Assembly (NCBI GenBank): GCA_023447335.1
Contig: JAEXOD010000221.1
Span: 1-18,774 of the forward strand
Length of the DNA stretch: 18,774 nucleotides
Source of the DNA: Bacteroidota bacterium
Lineage (GTDB): Bacteria; Bacteroidota; Ignavibacteria; Ignavibacteriales; Melioribacteraceae
Reading direction: 5' to 3'
Below, one piece after another: positions 1 to 8,555 of this stretch. Position numbers and translations under genes: made by a program. Position 1 is the first letter of the stretch; each line of letters opens with the position of its first letter. The notes under the pieces are model-generated. The model worked only from the letters and a program-made list of their open reading frames with translations, was not told where the DNA came from and made no database searches.

Positions 1-741
1 TTTTGTAATAGTTCAATTAATTACCAAGACGTAGTAATAAACGAATTCATGGCAGATAATGATACAATACCGGACCCTGCAAACGAAACAGATGATTGGA
101 TTGAGTTATACAATAACACAAACAATGAAATTGATTTAAGCGGGGTATATTTATCAGATAGCTTTACATCCCCCACTAAATGGTCATTTCCGGAAGGAAC
201 AATAATTCCGGCTAACTCATACCTTATTGTTTGGGCTGATGAAAACCTTACACAGCAAGGTATTCATGCTAATTTTAAACTTTCTGCCTCAGGAGAGCAA
301 ATAATCTTGAGTAATATTGATAATACGATTATAGATAGTGTAAGTTTTCCTGTTCAAGCTACAAACTTATCTTCTGCACGACATCCTAACGGAACAGGCT
401 TCTTTATTTTAGGAGAAAATACGTTTAATGCTAACAATGACATTCCCGTATCAATCAATGATAATGAAACAATAATTTATAATTTTAATTTAGATCAAAA
501 TTACCCTAATCCTTTTAATCCGATAACAAACATAAGCTTCACAATTCCAAATTCCGGAAAAGTATCACTAAAAGTATATGATATTTTAGGACAAGAATTA
601 GTAGATTTATTGAACGATAATCTAAATGCCGGTAATTACAGTGTGCAATTTAATGCTACAAACATTGCTTCGGGAATGTACATATATAGATTAACATTTA
701 ATAATCTAGCTGTTTCCAAATGTATGATTTTAATAAAATAA
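1..741 (+). CDS. Secreted lamin-tail-domain protein with T9SS sorting domain, 5' end missing
   Basis: The reading frame is open from base 1 to a TAA at 739-741, so the gene starts before the window. The first in-frame ATG, at 49, lies inside a domain and is not a credible start. Visible residues about 10-135 look like a lamin tail domain (LTD): a VVINEFMADN-type opening, then a DDWIELYN motif, LSGVYLSD and a W-x-F-P-x-G strand. LTDs are Ig-like beta-sandwich modules found in many secreted bacterial proteins, often beside CotH-like or nuclease domains, so a catalytic domain could lie upstream but is not visible. After a short linker, residues about 165-246 form a type A T9SS C-terminal domain with NYPNPFNPITNISF, a VYDILGQE strand and a terminal MILIK. 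The product is probably exported across the outer membrane and its tail cleaved. Only one base separates its stop from the next start, implying cotranscription. What the complete protein does is unknown. Confidence 0.85.
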   Translation, partial: FCNSSINYQDVVINEFMADNDTIPDPANETDDWIELYNNTNNEIDLSGVYLSDSFTSPTKWSFPEGTIIPANSYLIVWADENLTQQGIHANFKLSASGEQIILSNIDNTIIDSVSFPVQATNLSSARHPNGTGFFILGENTFNANNDIPVSINDNETIIYNFNLDQNYPNPFNPITNISFTIPNSGKVSLKVYDILGQELVDLLNDNLNAGNYSVQFNATNIASGMYIYRLTFNNLAVSKCMILIK

Positions 742-742
742 T

Positions 743-2878
743 ATGGAATTTATGATGAATAACTCAAAAATTTTAATTGCGTTTTTAATAGTACTACTAA
801 GTATTAATCTATCTGCACAAGAGTGGAATTGGCTAAATCCGAAACCACAAGGAAATACACTAAATGATATTACTTATTTTCAAGGGAAATTATATGCTAC
901 CGGTAATTCAGGAACTTTACTTGTTTCTGAAGACGGTGGTAATAATTGGGCTATAAAAACAATTAATACAACCGGAAATATCAATAAAATAATTTTTATT
1001 AATCAAATCGGATATCTTTGTACAAGTACAGGCGAACTATTTAAATCACTTGATAATGGCTCAACATGGACAACTATTGTATATAACAACCCAGATATTA
1101 ATATTTACTCAATCGCTTTTAAGAACTCCGATTTAGGTTATATTATTGGTGAAGATAACAATCTATTTACGGGCATAATATACAAAACAACAGACGGAGG
1201 AGTAAACTGGATAAAAGTTTTTGACAATCCAAACTATTTGGCATTTTATGATATCACATTAATTGAAAATAATATTATAATTACCGGATTATTGGGGACA
1301 GTATTAAAAAGTACGGATGAAGGGAGTTCGTGGACACCAAAACCAACAAATAACTTTAACTCACTTAAATCAATCTCTTTTATTAATTCGCAATTAGGCT
1401 ATGTATGTGGTTCATCTGGTACATTATTAAAAACTACTGATACAGGTGAAAGTTGGACAACTATTTCAACTAATGAGTTTAATACTTTTAACAAAGTTAT
1501 TTTCCTTAACTTAAATGACGGTATATTAATTGGTGGTAACGGCACGATTCTTAAAACAACGAACGCAGGATTAGATTGGGTTACGATTCAAACAGGAACT
1601 GAAAAAGAATTGTTTTGCTCAACAATTGCAAATGGCAAATTTTTTATTGCCGGAGATTCCGGAATAATCCTTTCATTCGAATTATTAGGGACACTTACTA
1701 ATGTTTCTAATGGTACAACCAATTGGTTATCAAGTGTAAAATTTTTAAATGAATTAAACGGTCTAGCTGTAGGTGATTTCGGAACACTTTTAAAGACCAC
1801 AAATGCAGGTTTAACTTGGGAACTATCTTACATTTCCGGTAATTTGTTAGAATCAATCGAATTTGCTGATTTAAATACTTATTATGTTGCCGGTGATGCC
1901 GGAACAGTCTTAAAAAGCACAGATGTGGGCAATTCTTGGACTGTACTAAATACAGGAATTACAGATTGGTTAATGGATATTACTTTTTATAGTAATACCG
2001 GTTATGCATGCGGATATTATGGTGCTTTAATTAAGACTACTGATTCGGGAAACAATTGGACTAATTTAGTTAGCGGTACTAATAGCCAATTGAATAAAAT
2101 CGTATTTGTATCAGAAAATACCGGTTTCATTTGTGGAGGAGATAGTTACGGCGGGAGCGGGATTATATTAAAAACTACTGACGGCGGAAATACATGGGTT
2201 AATAAATTTATCGAGCCGGAATTGATGATTTCGGATATTTTTATTCCGGAATATAATGTAGGGTATGCCGTCGGTGGGTATAATAACGGCACCGGCAGTA
2301 AAATATTAAAATCGACAGACGGAGGAGAAACATGGGTTTCTTATTCTGAAACTTATTCAGATAATTTGTATTCAGTCTTCTTCCCTACTCCTCAAATTGG
2401 TTATGCAGTAGGTTTTAACGGACTAATATTAAAAACTACTGATAGCGGAATAACTTGGGTAAAACTTAATAAGCCAACAGATAAACGTATAAACAGTATA
2501 TTTTTTATAAATTCGGAGCTGGGATATGCGGTTGGTTCGGACGGAATGATATTAAAAACTGAATCAGGCGGCGTATCAGATGTAAAACAGCTTAAAAATA
2601 TTGTTGCAACAGAATATTCACTCGAACAGAACTACCCGAATCCGTTTAATCCGACAACCACAATTAATTTTCAAATACCTAATGCAGCCTATACTGAAAT
2701 AAAAGTGTATGACTTGTTAGGTAAAGAAATTTGTACATTAATTTCGGATAATTTGGGACAAGGAGTATATTCTGTTTCTTTTAATTCGGATAGTTATAAC
2801 TTAAGTAGCGGTGTTTATTTTTATAGACTATCTTCAGGAAAAACAAATATTATAAAAAAAATGTCACTAATTAAATAA
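743..2878 (+). CDS. Secreted Asp-box (YCF48/BNR-like) beta-propeller protein with T9SS sorting domain
   Basis: The 711-residue product starts with a signal peptide: a basic N-terminus, a hydrophobic run ILIAFLIVLLSI, and cleavage near SAQ. The bulk, residues about 26-620, is a chain of Asp-box repeats of the form (K/V)(S/T)xDxGxxW. I count twelve copies with the tryptophan, for example SEDGGNNW, KTTDGGVNW and KSTDGGETW, plus a degenerate thirteenth, KTESGG, near residue 610. A fold built from YCF48/BNR beta-propeller blades follows, and these are usually binding scaffolds. Sialidase catalytic residues cannot be inferred, and Asp boxes alone do not show an enzyme. From about residue 628 the protein ends in a T9SS type A domain (NYPNPFNPTTTINF to KKMSLIK). 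The start is uncertain: ATGs at 752 and 755 also preserve the signal peptide, and a GGA lies just before 752. The gene is one base after the previous stop and 17 bases before the next start, so these three probably form one transcript. Its ligand is unknown. Confidence 0.9.
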   Translation: MEFMMNNSKILIAFLIVLLSINLSAQEWNWLNPKPQGNTLNDITYFQGKLYATGNSGTLLVSEDGGNNWAIKTINTTGNINKIIFINQIGYLCTSTGELFKSLDNGSTWTTIVYNNPDINIYSIAFKNSDLGYIIGEDNNLFTGIIYKTTDGGVNWIKVFDNPNYLAFYDITLIENNIIITGLLGTVLKSTDEGSSWTPKPTNNFNSLKSISFINSQLGYVCGSSGTLLKTTDTGESWTTISTNEFNTFNKVIFLNLNDGILIGGNGTILKTTNAGLDWVTIQTGTEKELFCSTIANGKFFIAGDSGIILSFELLGTLTNVSNGTTNWLSSVKFLNELNGLAVGDFGTLLKTTNAGLTWELSYISGNLLESIEFADLNTYYVAGDAGTVLKSTDVGNSWTVLNTGITDWLMDITFYSNTGYACGYYGALIKTTDSGNNWTNLVSGTNSQLNKIVFVSENTGFICGGDSYGGSGIILKTTDGGNTWVNKFIEPELMISDIFIPEYNVGYAVGGYNNGTGSKILKSTDGGETWVSYSETYSDNLYSVFFPTPQIGYAVGFNGLILKTTDSGITWVKLNKPTDKRINSIFFINSELGYAVGSDGMILKTESGGVSDVKQLKNIVATEYSLEQNYPNPFNPTTTINFQIPNAAYTEIKVYDLLGKEICTLISDNLGQGVYSVSFNSDSYNLSSGVYFYRLSSGKTNIIKKMSLIK

Positions 2879-2895
2879 TTCAAGAGGATTCTTTT

Positions 2896-4662
2896 ATGAC
2901 GAATTGTAATATATTCAAAACAATTTTAGCTGCATTAAATATTTTATTAATTACAAGCAAATTATATTCTCAAGCATATACCGGTTATACTTTATTCAGC
3001 CCTAATAACTCACGTTATACATATTTAATTGATATGAATAATCAAACAATTAAAACTTGGACACATTCCGTTTCAGGGGGTTATTCTGCTTACTTACTGG
3101 AAGACGGAAGTGTACTACGAACGGGGAATTCATCTAATTCTCAACTAAACGGCGGAGGTGCAGCAGGAATTGTTCAAAAATATGACTGGAACGGTAATTT
3201 AACTTGGCAATACACATATAGCTCTTCAACATATCGATCTCACCACGATATAGAGCCTATGCCGAATGGTAATGTTCTGATTATTGCGTGGGAAGTTAAA
3301 ACTGCCGCCCAAGCAGTTGCTTCCGGATTAAAAAAGAGTATTTCTATTTGGCCCGATCATATTATTGAAGTAAAACCAACAAGTTCAACAACAGGAACTA
3401 TAGTTTGGGAATGGCATGCATGGGATCATCTAATTCAAGACTACGATGCAACAAAACTAAATTATGGAGTTGTTGCCGAACATCCGGAATTACTTGATAT
3501 TAATGTCGGAAGTACAATGCAAGGCGATTGGATGCATGTTAACGGTATCAGTTATAATGCAGATTTAGATCAAATTGTATTTTCTTCTCATAATTTAGAT
3601 GAGTTTTATGTTATAGACCACAGCACTACTACACAAGAAGCAGCTTCCCATTCAGGGGGAAGATACGGAAAAGGCGGTGATATCTTATATCGTTGGGGTT
3701 CTCCTTCCAACTATCGAGCTTCAGGCACTCAAGTATTTAATGTTGTTCATTGTTCAACATGGATTCCTGAAGGTTATCCCGGTGGTGATAATATTTTAGC
3801 ATTTAATAACAGAGAGGGAACCGGATCTTCGATGGTTGTAGAGATTAAACCCCCAAGAAATGAAGACGGTAGTTATAGCTACACTTCAGGACCATATTTA
3901 CCTTCTTCACCTGAATGGACATATTCGGCTTCAGGATTTTATTCAAATCACCTGGGAGGATGCCAAAGATTGCCTAACGGTAATACTTTAATTGTTCAAT
4001 CTACTTCCGGCAAAATGTTTGAAGTAAATTCTCTTGGCAATGTTGTGTGGACTTATACAAAAGGAGGTGAAATAGTTAGAGCCTTAAGATATGCTCCATC
4101 ATATTCGGGAATTTCTGTTCAAGTATCCCCTACTTCATCTGAACTTGAGGTTGGAGAAACGGCAACTTTTACTGCAACAAAAGGCTTTACTCCTTATTAT
4201 TGGAAAGTTGAACCAAGCGATTTGGGAGTAATTTCTGTTTCCGGGACTACTTGTACATTTACGGCGTCAAAATCCGGTGTAAGTCGTATTTTTATAACTA
4301 GCAATACGGGTCTTGATAGTGCAATTGCTACAATAAAAGTTAATGACTTAGTCGGAGTTAATTCAGATAAAACATATTTATACGATTTTGATTTAGCTCA
4401 AAACTTTCCTAATCCGTTTAACCCGACAACAGAAATCCAATATTCAGTTCAAGAGCTCAGTCAGGTGATTCTAACTATCTATAACTCATTAGGTCAATTA
4501 ATTACTACTATTGAAAATCAGTCTAAAAACGCCGGAATTTATAGCGTTACATTTAATGCCAATGAATTACCAAGCGGAATTTATTTTTGTAATATGACGG
4601 CTAGAACAATTGAAAGTAATAAAGTATTTACCAAAACCAACAAAATGCTTCTATTAAAATAA
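2896..4662 (+). CDS. Secreted aryl-sulfate sulfotransferase-like propeller protein with Ig-like and T9SS domains
   Basis: The 588-residue product has a signal peptide ending near residue 26 (YSQ). Residues about 27-400 resemble the ASST (arylsulfotransferase) six-bladed propeller family: repeated LPNGN-type turns (MPNGNVLI, LPNGNTLI), a G-x-I-V-W-E-W strand and a DWMHVNGISY segment. Family enzymes move sulfate between phenols through a histidine intermediate. By motif, His117, His214, Asn216 and His285 would match the E. coli ASST residues His252, His356, Asn358 and His436. The position 18 residues after His214, where Arg374 is expected, is His232. Residues about 405-485 are an Ig-like module closely resembling one in the protein encoded at 4877-7723. 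The tail from about residue 495 is a T9SS signal (NFPNPFNPTTEIQY to NKMLLLK). The start is supported by AAGAGGA at 2882-2888, seven bases upstream. It is the last gene before the terminator at 4676. Family membership is likely, but sulfotransferase activity is unproven. Confidence 0.85.
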   Translation: MTNCNIFKTILAALNILLITSKLYSQAYTGYTLFSPNNSRYTYLIDMNNQTIKTWTHSVSGGYSAYLLEDGSVLRTGNSSNSQLNGGGAAGIVQKYDWNGNLTWQYTYSSSTYRSHHDIEPMPNGNVLIIAWEVKTAAQAVASGLKKSISIWPDHIIEVKPTSSTTGTIVWEWHAWDHLIQDYDATKLNYGVVAEHPELLDINVGSTMQGDWMHVNGISYNADLDQIVFSSHNLDEFYVIDHSTTTQEAASHSGGRYGKGGDILYRWGSPSNYRASGTQVFNVVHCSTWIPEGYPGGDNILAFNNREGTGSSMVVEIKPPRNEDGSYSYTSGPYLPSSPEWTYSASGFYSNHLGGCQRLPNGNTLIVQSTSGKMFEVNSLGNVVWTYTKGGEIVRALRYAPSYSGISVQVSPTSSELEVGETATFTATKGFTPYYWKVEPSDLGVISVSGTTCTFTASKSGVSRIFITSNTGLDSAIATIKVNDLVGVNSDKTYLYDFDLAQNFPNPFNPTTEIQYSVQELSQVILTIYNSLGQLITTIENQSKNAGIYSVTFNANELPSGIYFCNMTARTIESNKVFTKTNKMLLLK

Positions 4663-4675
4663 TATTTTATTAAGG

Positions 4676-4713
4676 TAAACAATATCCGTAACTGGGTATT
4701 GTTTATTTTTTTT
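4676..4713 (+). terminator. Intrinsic terminator of the three-gene secreted-protein unit
   Basis: An 11-bp stem (4677-4687 with 4694-4704, one T-G pair) encloses a six-base loop, GTAACT. A run ATTTTTTTT follows at 4705-4713. It lies 14 bases after the stop at 4662, in the right place to end transcription of the sulfotransferase-like gene and its upstream partners. About 160 AT-rich bases then precede the next start at 4877. I see no further gene there. Confidence 0.85.
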
Positions 4714-4876
4714 ATAACCATTTTAATAATTAATTTGAAAATTTTATATAGTATTTTCATATTTATGTATATTAATACAACCGTTCTTTAATACCGAATT
4801 ATTGCGAATTTTATACGTTTTTTTACACAAAAATAAATACTATTTTTACAATCGTAATTTAACAATTTGGAGCAAT

Positions 4877-7723
4877 ATGAAAGTATTTTTTAATTTTTTG
4901 GTATTTATTTTTATCTGTTCTTTTACTTTTGGTCAGACATGGCAAAGTTTAACAACGGCAAGCGGATTATCAGATAATCAGATTAGATGTTTAGCTTCAG
5001 ACGAAAGCGGTACTGTTTGGTTTGGTACAAAAACAAAAGGTATTCAGGGTTACAACGGAACAAATTTTGTTGCATTTCCCGGCAACTCCTCACTGCCCAC
5101 TACCTCCGGTACGTTTTATGAAATAACAGCCTTAAATGTTATTGACGGTAAAATGTATATTGGTGTAAAATCCTCTGCATCTTTAGGCGGTCTTTGGGTA
5201 TATAATTTTGCTACTCAAGCAATTAACTATTATGGGGGCTTTGAAATAATCGGATCTATGGATATTAGAGTATTTCATAAAGCCAAAGACGGACAAATTT
5301 ATGCAGGAAGCGGTAACGGATTCTATAAACGTATTGCAGATAATAATTGGCAAAAACTAAGTAGCGGCTGGGTTCAAAGTATTGCAGAAAAATCTGACGG
5401 TACAATTTATTATACAACTTATGATAGTTTGTATACATATAACGGTATCACAAAGAAAGGGATTAAAAAAGGTCTTTTTTATAGTGTAGCTATAGATAGA
5501 AACGATATTGGTTATGTAAGTGACGGTACGGATGTGTACAAATTTACTGATAATGTTACATTTACGGCAATGGGCTTTTTAGGTTATTCCAAAGCTATGG
5601 TTACAGATAAAAACGGTATTGTTTGGGTTCCGAGTGCAGGTTCAGGATTCGGAATAAAGAAAATTGACGGAACAAATATCACTACATATAACACCGGTAA
5701 TTCGCCGTTACTAAGCACAGATATGACTGCTGCTTGTGTAACAAATGATAATCGCAAATTTTTCGGACATTATAATGCTGGCATTAATTCTTTACTTGAT
5801 GCTGCAGTTGTATTGCCAATTTCAGTAAATCCCGATAATTTACAATTGTATGTAAATGATAATGCAAATATTACTATTGCAAACGGTGTTTCTCCATATA
5901 ATGCTTGGGTAACACCATTAAATTTAGGCAATATAATTTTAAATAATAATACGTTATCATTTACTGCTATTACTGCGGGAACAGGCAAAATATTTATAAC
6001 CGGTGCAGCAGGAAGTGATACCGCAGAGGTTTTAGTAACAGTATTAAGCAATAACAGTATTCCTAAATTAAAACCAACCGGATTTGACGTTTCTAAGGGT
6101 ACATATAATGATAAAATTACTGTTAAATGGGTCATCCCCGGAGAATTTGAACAAGGATTTGAAGACGGTATTCCTTCGACTTGGAAAACTAACCCGGAAC
6201 CTAATAATCCTTCTTCTTGGATAGTTTCCGGTTTTCAACCTTATAGCGGTACAAAATCGTTGAAGTTTGACGTATATTCACCCGGATTGCCAATTTCCGA
6301 CTGGTTAATTACAGAAAAAATTCATGTTTCTCCGGAAAAGCCAAAATTTAAGTTCTATCTTAAAACTGCTTTTGCCCTAGGAAATGCTTATAGTAGCTAT
6401 ATTAAAATATCAACTACAAACCAAGATCCTTCTTCATTCGGAACCATATTAAAAGAACTTTCTCCGGTTTATCTTGCTGATTCCAATTTGATTTGGAGGC
6501 CCGTAGAAATAAATTTATCAAATTATATTAATCAAGATATTTTTATAGCATTTGAATGTAAAGCAGAAGATATAATTATATATCTCGATGACATGCAGAT
6601 GTACGGTCAATCAGGGCTAACAGCAATAGGTCAAAGTGTTCAAAAATATAATTTATATAGAAGCGATAACTCTTCGAACCTTCAGAATAGTAACAATATA
6701 ATATTCAGTGGCAATGCAACAGACTTTACAGATAATACTATTACTCAACTTACCAATTATTACTATGGTGTAAGTGCAGTATACAATGATAATTTTGAAA
6801 CTGAAATTACTGACCCTAGTTTTGGGATTGCATACTCACAAAATGATTCATTAGTTATAGAAAGCGCATCCTCTATAATACCAAATATTGACGGACAAAT
6901 TAAAGAAAATGAATATCTAGATGCTATTAAAGTTATTCTTACTAAACGTGGATATTTTGCTGATGCTTTCTTAAAAGTTGCTAATAATAAACTATTTGTA
7001 GCAGTTGATGCTTTTAGTGATACTGTTTTAACAGAAGATGATTATTTACTTTTTGCATTTGATAAGAATAGGAATTATAATTACGAAGAAGGTACTGAAG
7101 GTTATTATCGTTTAAGAAAATCTGCTGACGGAGTTGAAAAAGCCTTTTTCCCTTTTACTACTTTTGGATTTAATCAAGGAGTTTTAAATCCGGACGGATT
7201 TGACGGAATGATCGGTAATACTGAAGGACACAATCAATACGAAATGTCAATTGATTTTACTTCATCAATGCTTAACTTAGCTACTGCAAGTAAAATTGGG
7301 GCTTATATCGGTTCATATAACACTGACAATAATTTAGAAAGTAGCTGGTTAGAACGATTATTATCTGCTGAATACTCAGTTATGGGATTTGGATCAATAA
7401 CGATAAACTCCCTTGTTAATGTTGATAATATAAATAATGAAACACCTTATAGTTTCGAATTATTTAATAATTATCCTAATCCGTTCAATCCCTCAACAAC
7501 TATTAAATTTGCTATTCCTAGTGAATCATTAGTAAGTTTAAGTATATACAACACTTTAGGACAAAAGGTTGAAACATTAGTAAATGATGTATTAAAATCC
7601 GGTTATTACAACTTCAATTTTAATGGGTCAAAATTAGCATCCGGCGTATATTTTTATAAATTAACTGCAAAATCGAAAAACTCTGAATTTGAAAAAACTA
7701 ATAAGATGTTATTAATTAAATAA
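4877..7723 (+). CDS. Large mosaic secreted protein: propeller, Ig-like, adhesin-like, CBM9-like and T9SS domains
   Basis: ATG at 4877 is preferred because it begins a good signal peptide (MKVFFNFLVFIFICSFTFGQ) with GGAG four bases upstream. The frame is open from a TTG at 4802, but that would bury the signal peptide. The product is 948 residues. Residues about 21-310 resemble two-component-regulator propeller repeats (Reg_prop), with GLSDNQIRCLASDESGTVWF as the clearest unit. An Ig-like module (about 313-392) follows. Then comes a cleaved-adhesin/MAM-like jelly roll (about 423-577) with FEDGIPSTW, SDWLIT and a final YLDDMQMYG strand. An FN3-like segment (about 588-655) is next. A CBM9/DOMON-like domain (about 667-830) opens with NIDGQIKENEY and holds an acidic DKNRNYN turn that could bind calcium. 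A T9SS signal (about 863-948) ends KMLLIK. This architecture suggests surface binding or adhesion, possibly to carbohydrate; no catalytic motif is visible. Terminators on both sides suggest it is transcribed alone. Confidence 0.85.
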   Translation: MKVFFNFLVFIFICSFTFGQTWQSLTTASGLSDNQIRCLASDESGTVWFGTKTKGIQGYNGTNFVAFPGNSSLPTTSGTFYEITALNVIDGKMYIGVKSSASLGGLWVYNFATQAINYYGGFEIIGSMDIRVFHKAKDGQIYAGSGNGFYKRIADNNWQKLSSGWVQSIAEKSDGTIYYTTYDSLYTYNGITKKGIKKGLFYSVAIDRNDIGYVSDGTDVYKFTDNVTFTAMGFLGYSKAMVTDKNGIVWVPSAGSGFGIKKIDGTNITTYNTGNSPLLSTDMTAACVTNDNRKFFGHYNAGINSLLDAAVVLPISVNPDNLQLYVNDNANITIANGVSPYNAWVTPLNLGNIILNNNTLSFTAITAGTGKIFITGAAGSDTAEVLVTVLSNNSIPKLKPTGFDVSKGTYNDKITVKWVIPGEFEQGFEDGIPSTWKTNPEPNNPSSWIVSGFQPYSGTKSLKFDVYSPGLPISDWLITEKIHVSPEKPKFKFYLKTAFALGNAYSSYIKISTTNQDPSSFGTILKELSPVYLADSNLIWRPVEINLSNYINQDIFIAFECKAEDIIIYLDDMQMYGQSGLTAIGQSVQKYNLYRSDNSSNLQNSNNIIFSGNATDFTDNTITQLTNYYYGVSAVYNDNFETEITDPSFGIAYSQNDSLVIESASSIIPNIDGQIKENEYLDAIKVILTKRGYFADAFLKVANNKLFVAVDAFSDTVLTEDDYLLFAFDKNRNYNYEEGTEGYYRLRKSADGVEKAFFPFTTFGFNQGVLNPDGFDGMIGNTEGHNQYEMSIDFTSSMLNLATASKIGAYIGSYNTDNNLESSWLERLLSAEYSVMGFGSITINSLVNVDNINNETPYSFELFNNYPNPFNPSTTIKFAIPSESLVSLSIYNTLGQKVETLVNDVLKSGYYNFNFNGSKLASGVYFYKLTAKSKNSEFEKTNKMLLIK

Positions 7724-7731
7724 TTAATAAG

Positions 7732-7759
7732 AAGCCCCTTTTTTGAGGGGCTTTTTTTT
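7732..7759. terminator. Terminator hairpin shared by two convergent genes
   Basis: The stem AAGCCCCT (7732-7739) pairs perfectly with AGGGGCTT (7746-7753) around a six-base T-rich loop. A T run at 7752-7759 follows on the plus strand, so it is strongest for the gene ending at 7723. The minus-strand gene ending at 7764 reads straight into the same hairpin. On that strand the bases after the stem are AT-rich but not a clean T run, so termination there would be weaker. Confidence 0.85.
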
Positions 7760-7763
7760 ATTA

Positions 7764-8546
7764 CTAATTAAACTTTACATTAAACCAAAATTCAAACGGT
7801 TTTTGCATTTCTTCCAAATTCTCTCTTCGTTTAATTCCGCCTCCTCCGTTTTGTCTATTCTTGGTCATCATTCCTCTATCATCTTCATCATCATTCTCAA
7901 ACTCCGGCGGTCTTCTGTTTTCTCGAGGAATATTAGGAACAGTAGAAACAATACCAATTTTTAATTCTTTTAATTCATTAATATCATCAAATAAATTCAA
8001 TCCGGAAGTATTTATTTCAATTTCATAAACTAATTTATAATCTTTGTATTTAAGTTTTACTTTATAGTTTGTTTTTGAATCAACCATAAAAGTATTTATT
8101 GGATATTCATCTTTATTAATTATTGAAAATTCAGTAAAACTTTCAATAATTTTATCAAGAATTTCTTCGGAAATATTTTCCTTTCCCGGTTGTCCTAAAT
8201 TCATTAACTCTTTGTCGGGTCTAATATTTCTCAAATTATTAATTAAAGGATACTTTATTCCAAAACTTTCAATATAATTATTTTGTAGATATACAGTACT
8301 ACCGTTTCTTAATATTTTGTTTATTTTATTTCGATCCGAAATCACAAAACATAAAAAGATTTTTTCATTTTGTTTAATAAAACCTGCAACAAATCCCTCT
8401 TTATTTACCGGTTTTAATATTCCCTGCCAATCAGAATACTCCCCGTCAATTCTAATATTGACGTCGTTTCTCTCTGAAATGTAATCGATACCGGATGAGC
8501 ACGCTACAAAAAATAAACTCAAAAATAGCAAAATTAGTTTTTTCAT
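7764..8546 (-). CDS. Outer-membrane-type lipoprotein with CBM9/DOMON-like fold
   Basis: The 260-residue product begins with a lipoprotein signal: MKKLILLFLSLFFVAC with Cys16 in an F-V-A-C lipobox, followed by SSG, which gives no inner-membrane retention signal. After a short linker, RIDGEYSDWQG (about residues 32-42) is the usual opening of CBM9-like/DOMON-like beta-sandwich domains. Strands alternate up to about residue 205. The C-terminal part is odd: an acidic run (ENDDEDDRG, 217-225), then NGGGG (233-237), then a strand FEFWFNVKF that could complete the sandwich. The start follows the receptor stop by nine bases, and GGGAG directly after that stop serves as ribosome binding site, so the two genes are cotranscribed. 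A receptor-associated surface lipoprotein is the natural reading, but the ligand is unknown. Lipoprotein status is firm; the fold assignment is moderate. Confidence 0.8.
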   Translation of the reverse strand: MKKLILLFLSLFFVACSSGIDYISERNDVNIRIDGEYSDWQGILKPVNKEGFVAGFIKQNEKIFLCFVISDRNKINKILRNGSTVYLQNNYIESFGIKYPLINNLRNIRPDKELMNLGQPGKENISEEILDKIIESFTEFSIINKDEYPINTFMVDSKTNYKVKLKYKDYKLVYEIEINTSGLNLFDDINELKELKIGIVSTVPNIPRENRRPPEFENDDEDDRGMMTKNRQNGGGGIKRRENLEEMQKPFEFWFNVKFN

Positions 8547-8555
8547 TTTTCTCCC

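Noticed and set aside
1588..1800. Minus-strand open frame of 70 codons inside the propeller gene
   Set aside because: It is fully antisense to a well-supported repeat protein, has no recognisable domain, and reflects the repeated codons of the gene above it.
743..2878. Sialidase, suggested by Asp boxes
   Set aside because: Asp boxes occur in many propellers; no sialidase Arg triad or FRIP motif can be placed.
4735..4763. Possible promoter TTGAAA, 17 bases, CATATT
   Set aside because: The -10 match is four of six in very AT-rich DNA, with more than 100 bases to the start; too weak to list.
4802..4876. Upstream extension of the mosaic cargo gene to a TTG start
   Set aside because: It would put 25 residues ahead of a good signal peptide, and GGAG directly precedes the ATG at 4877.
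5770..6135. Minus-strand open frame of 121 codons inside the mosaic cargo gene
   Set aside because: It is antisense to a clear Ig-like domain, with no family match, upstream signal or coherent fold.
7743..7964. Plus-strand open frame overlapping the lipoprotein gene
   Set aside because: It begins inside the terminator T run and is the complement of the lipoprotein's C-terminal coding sequence.
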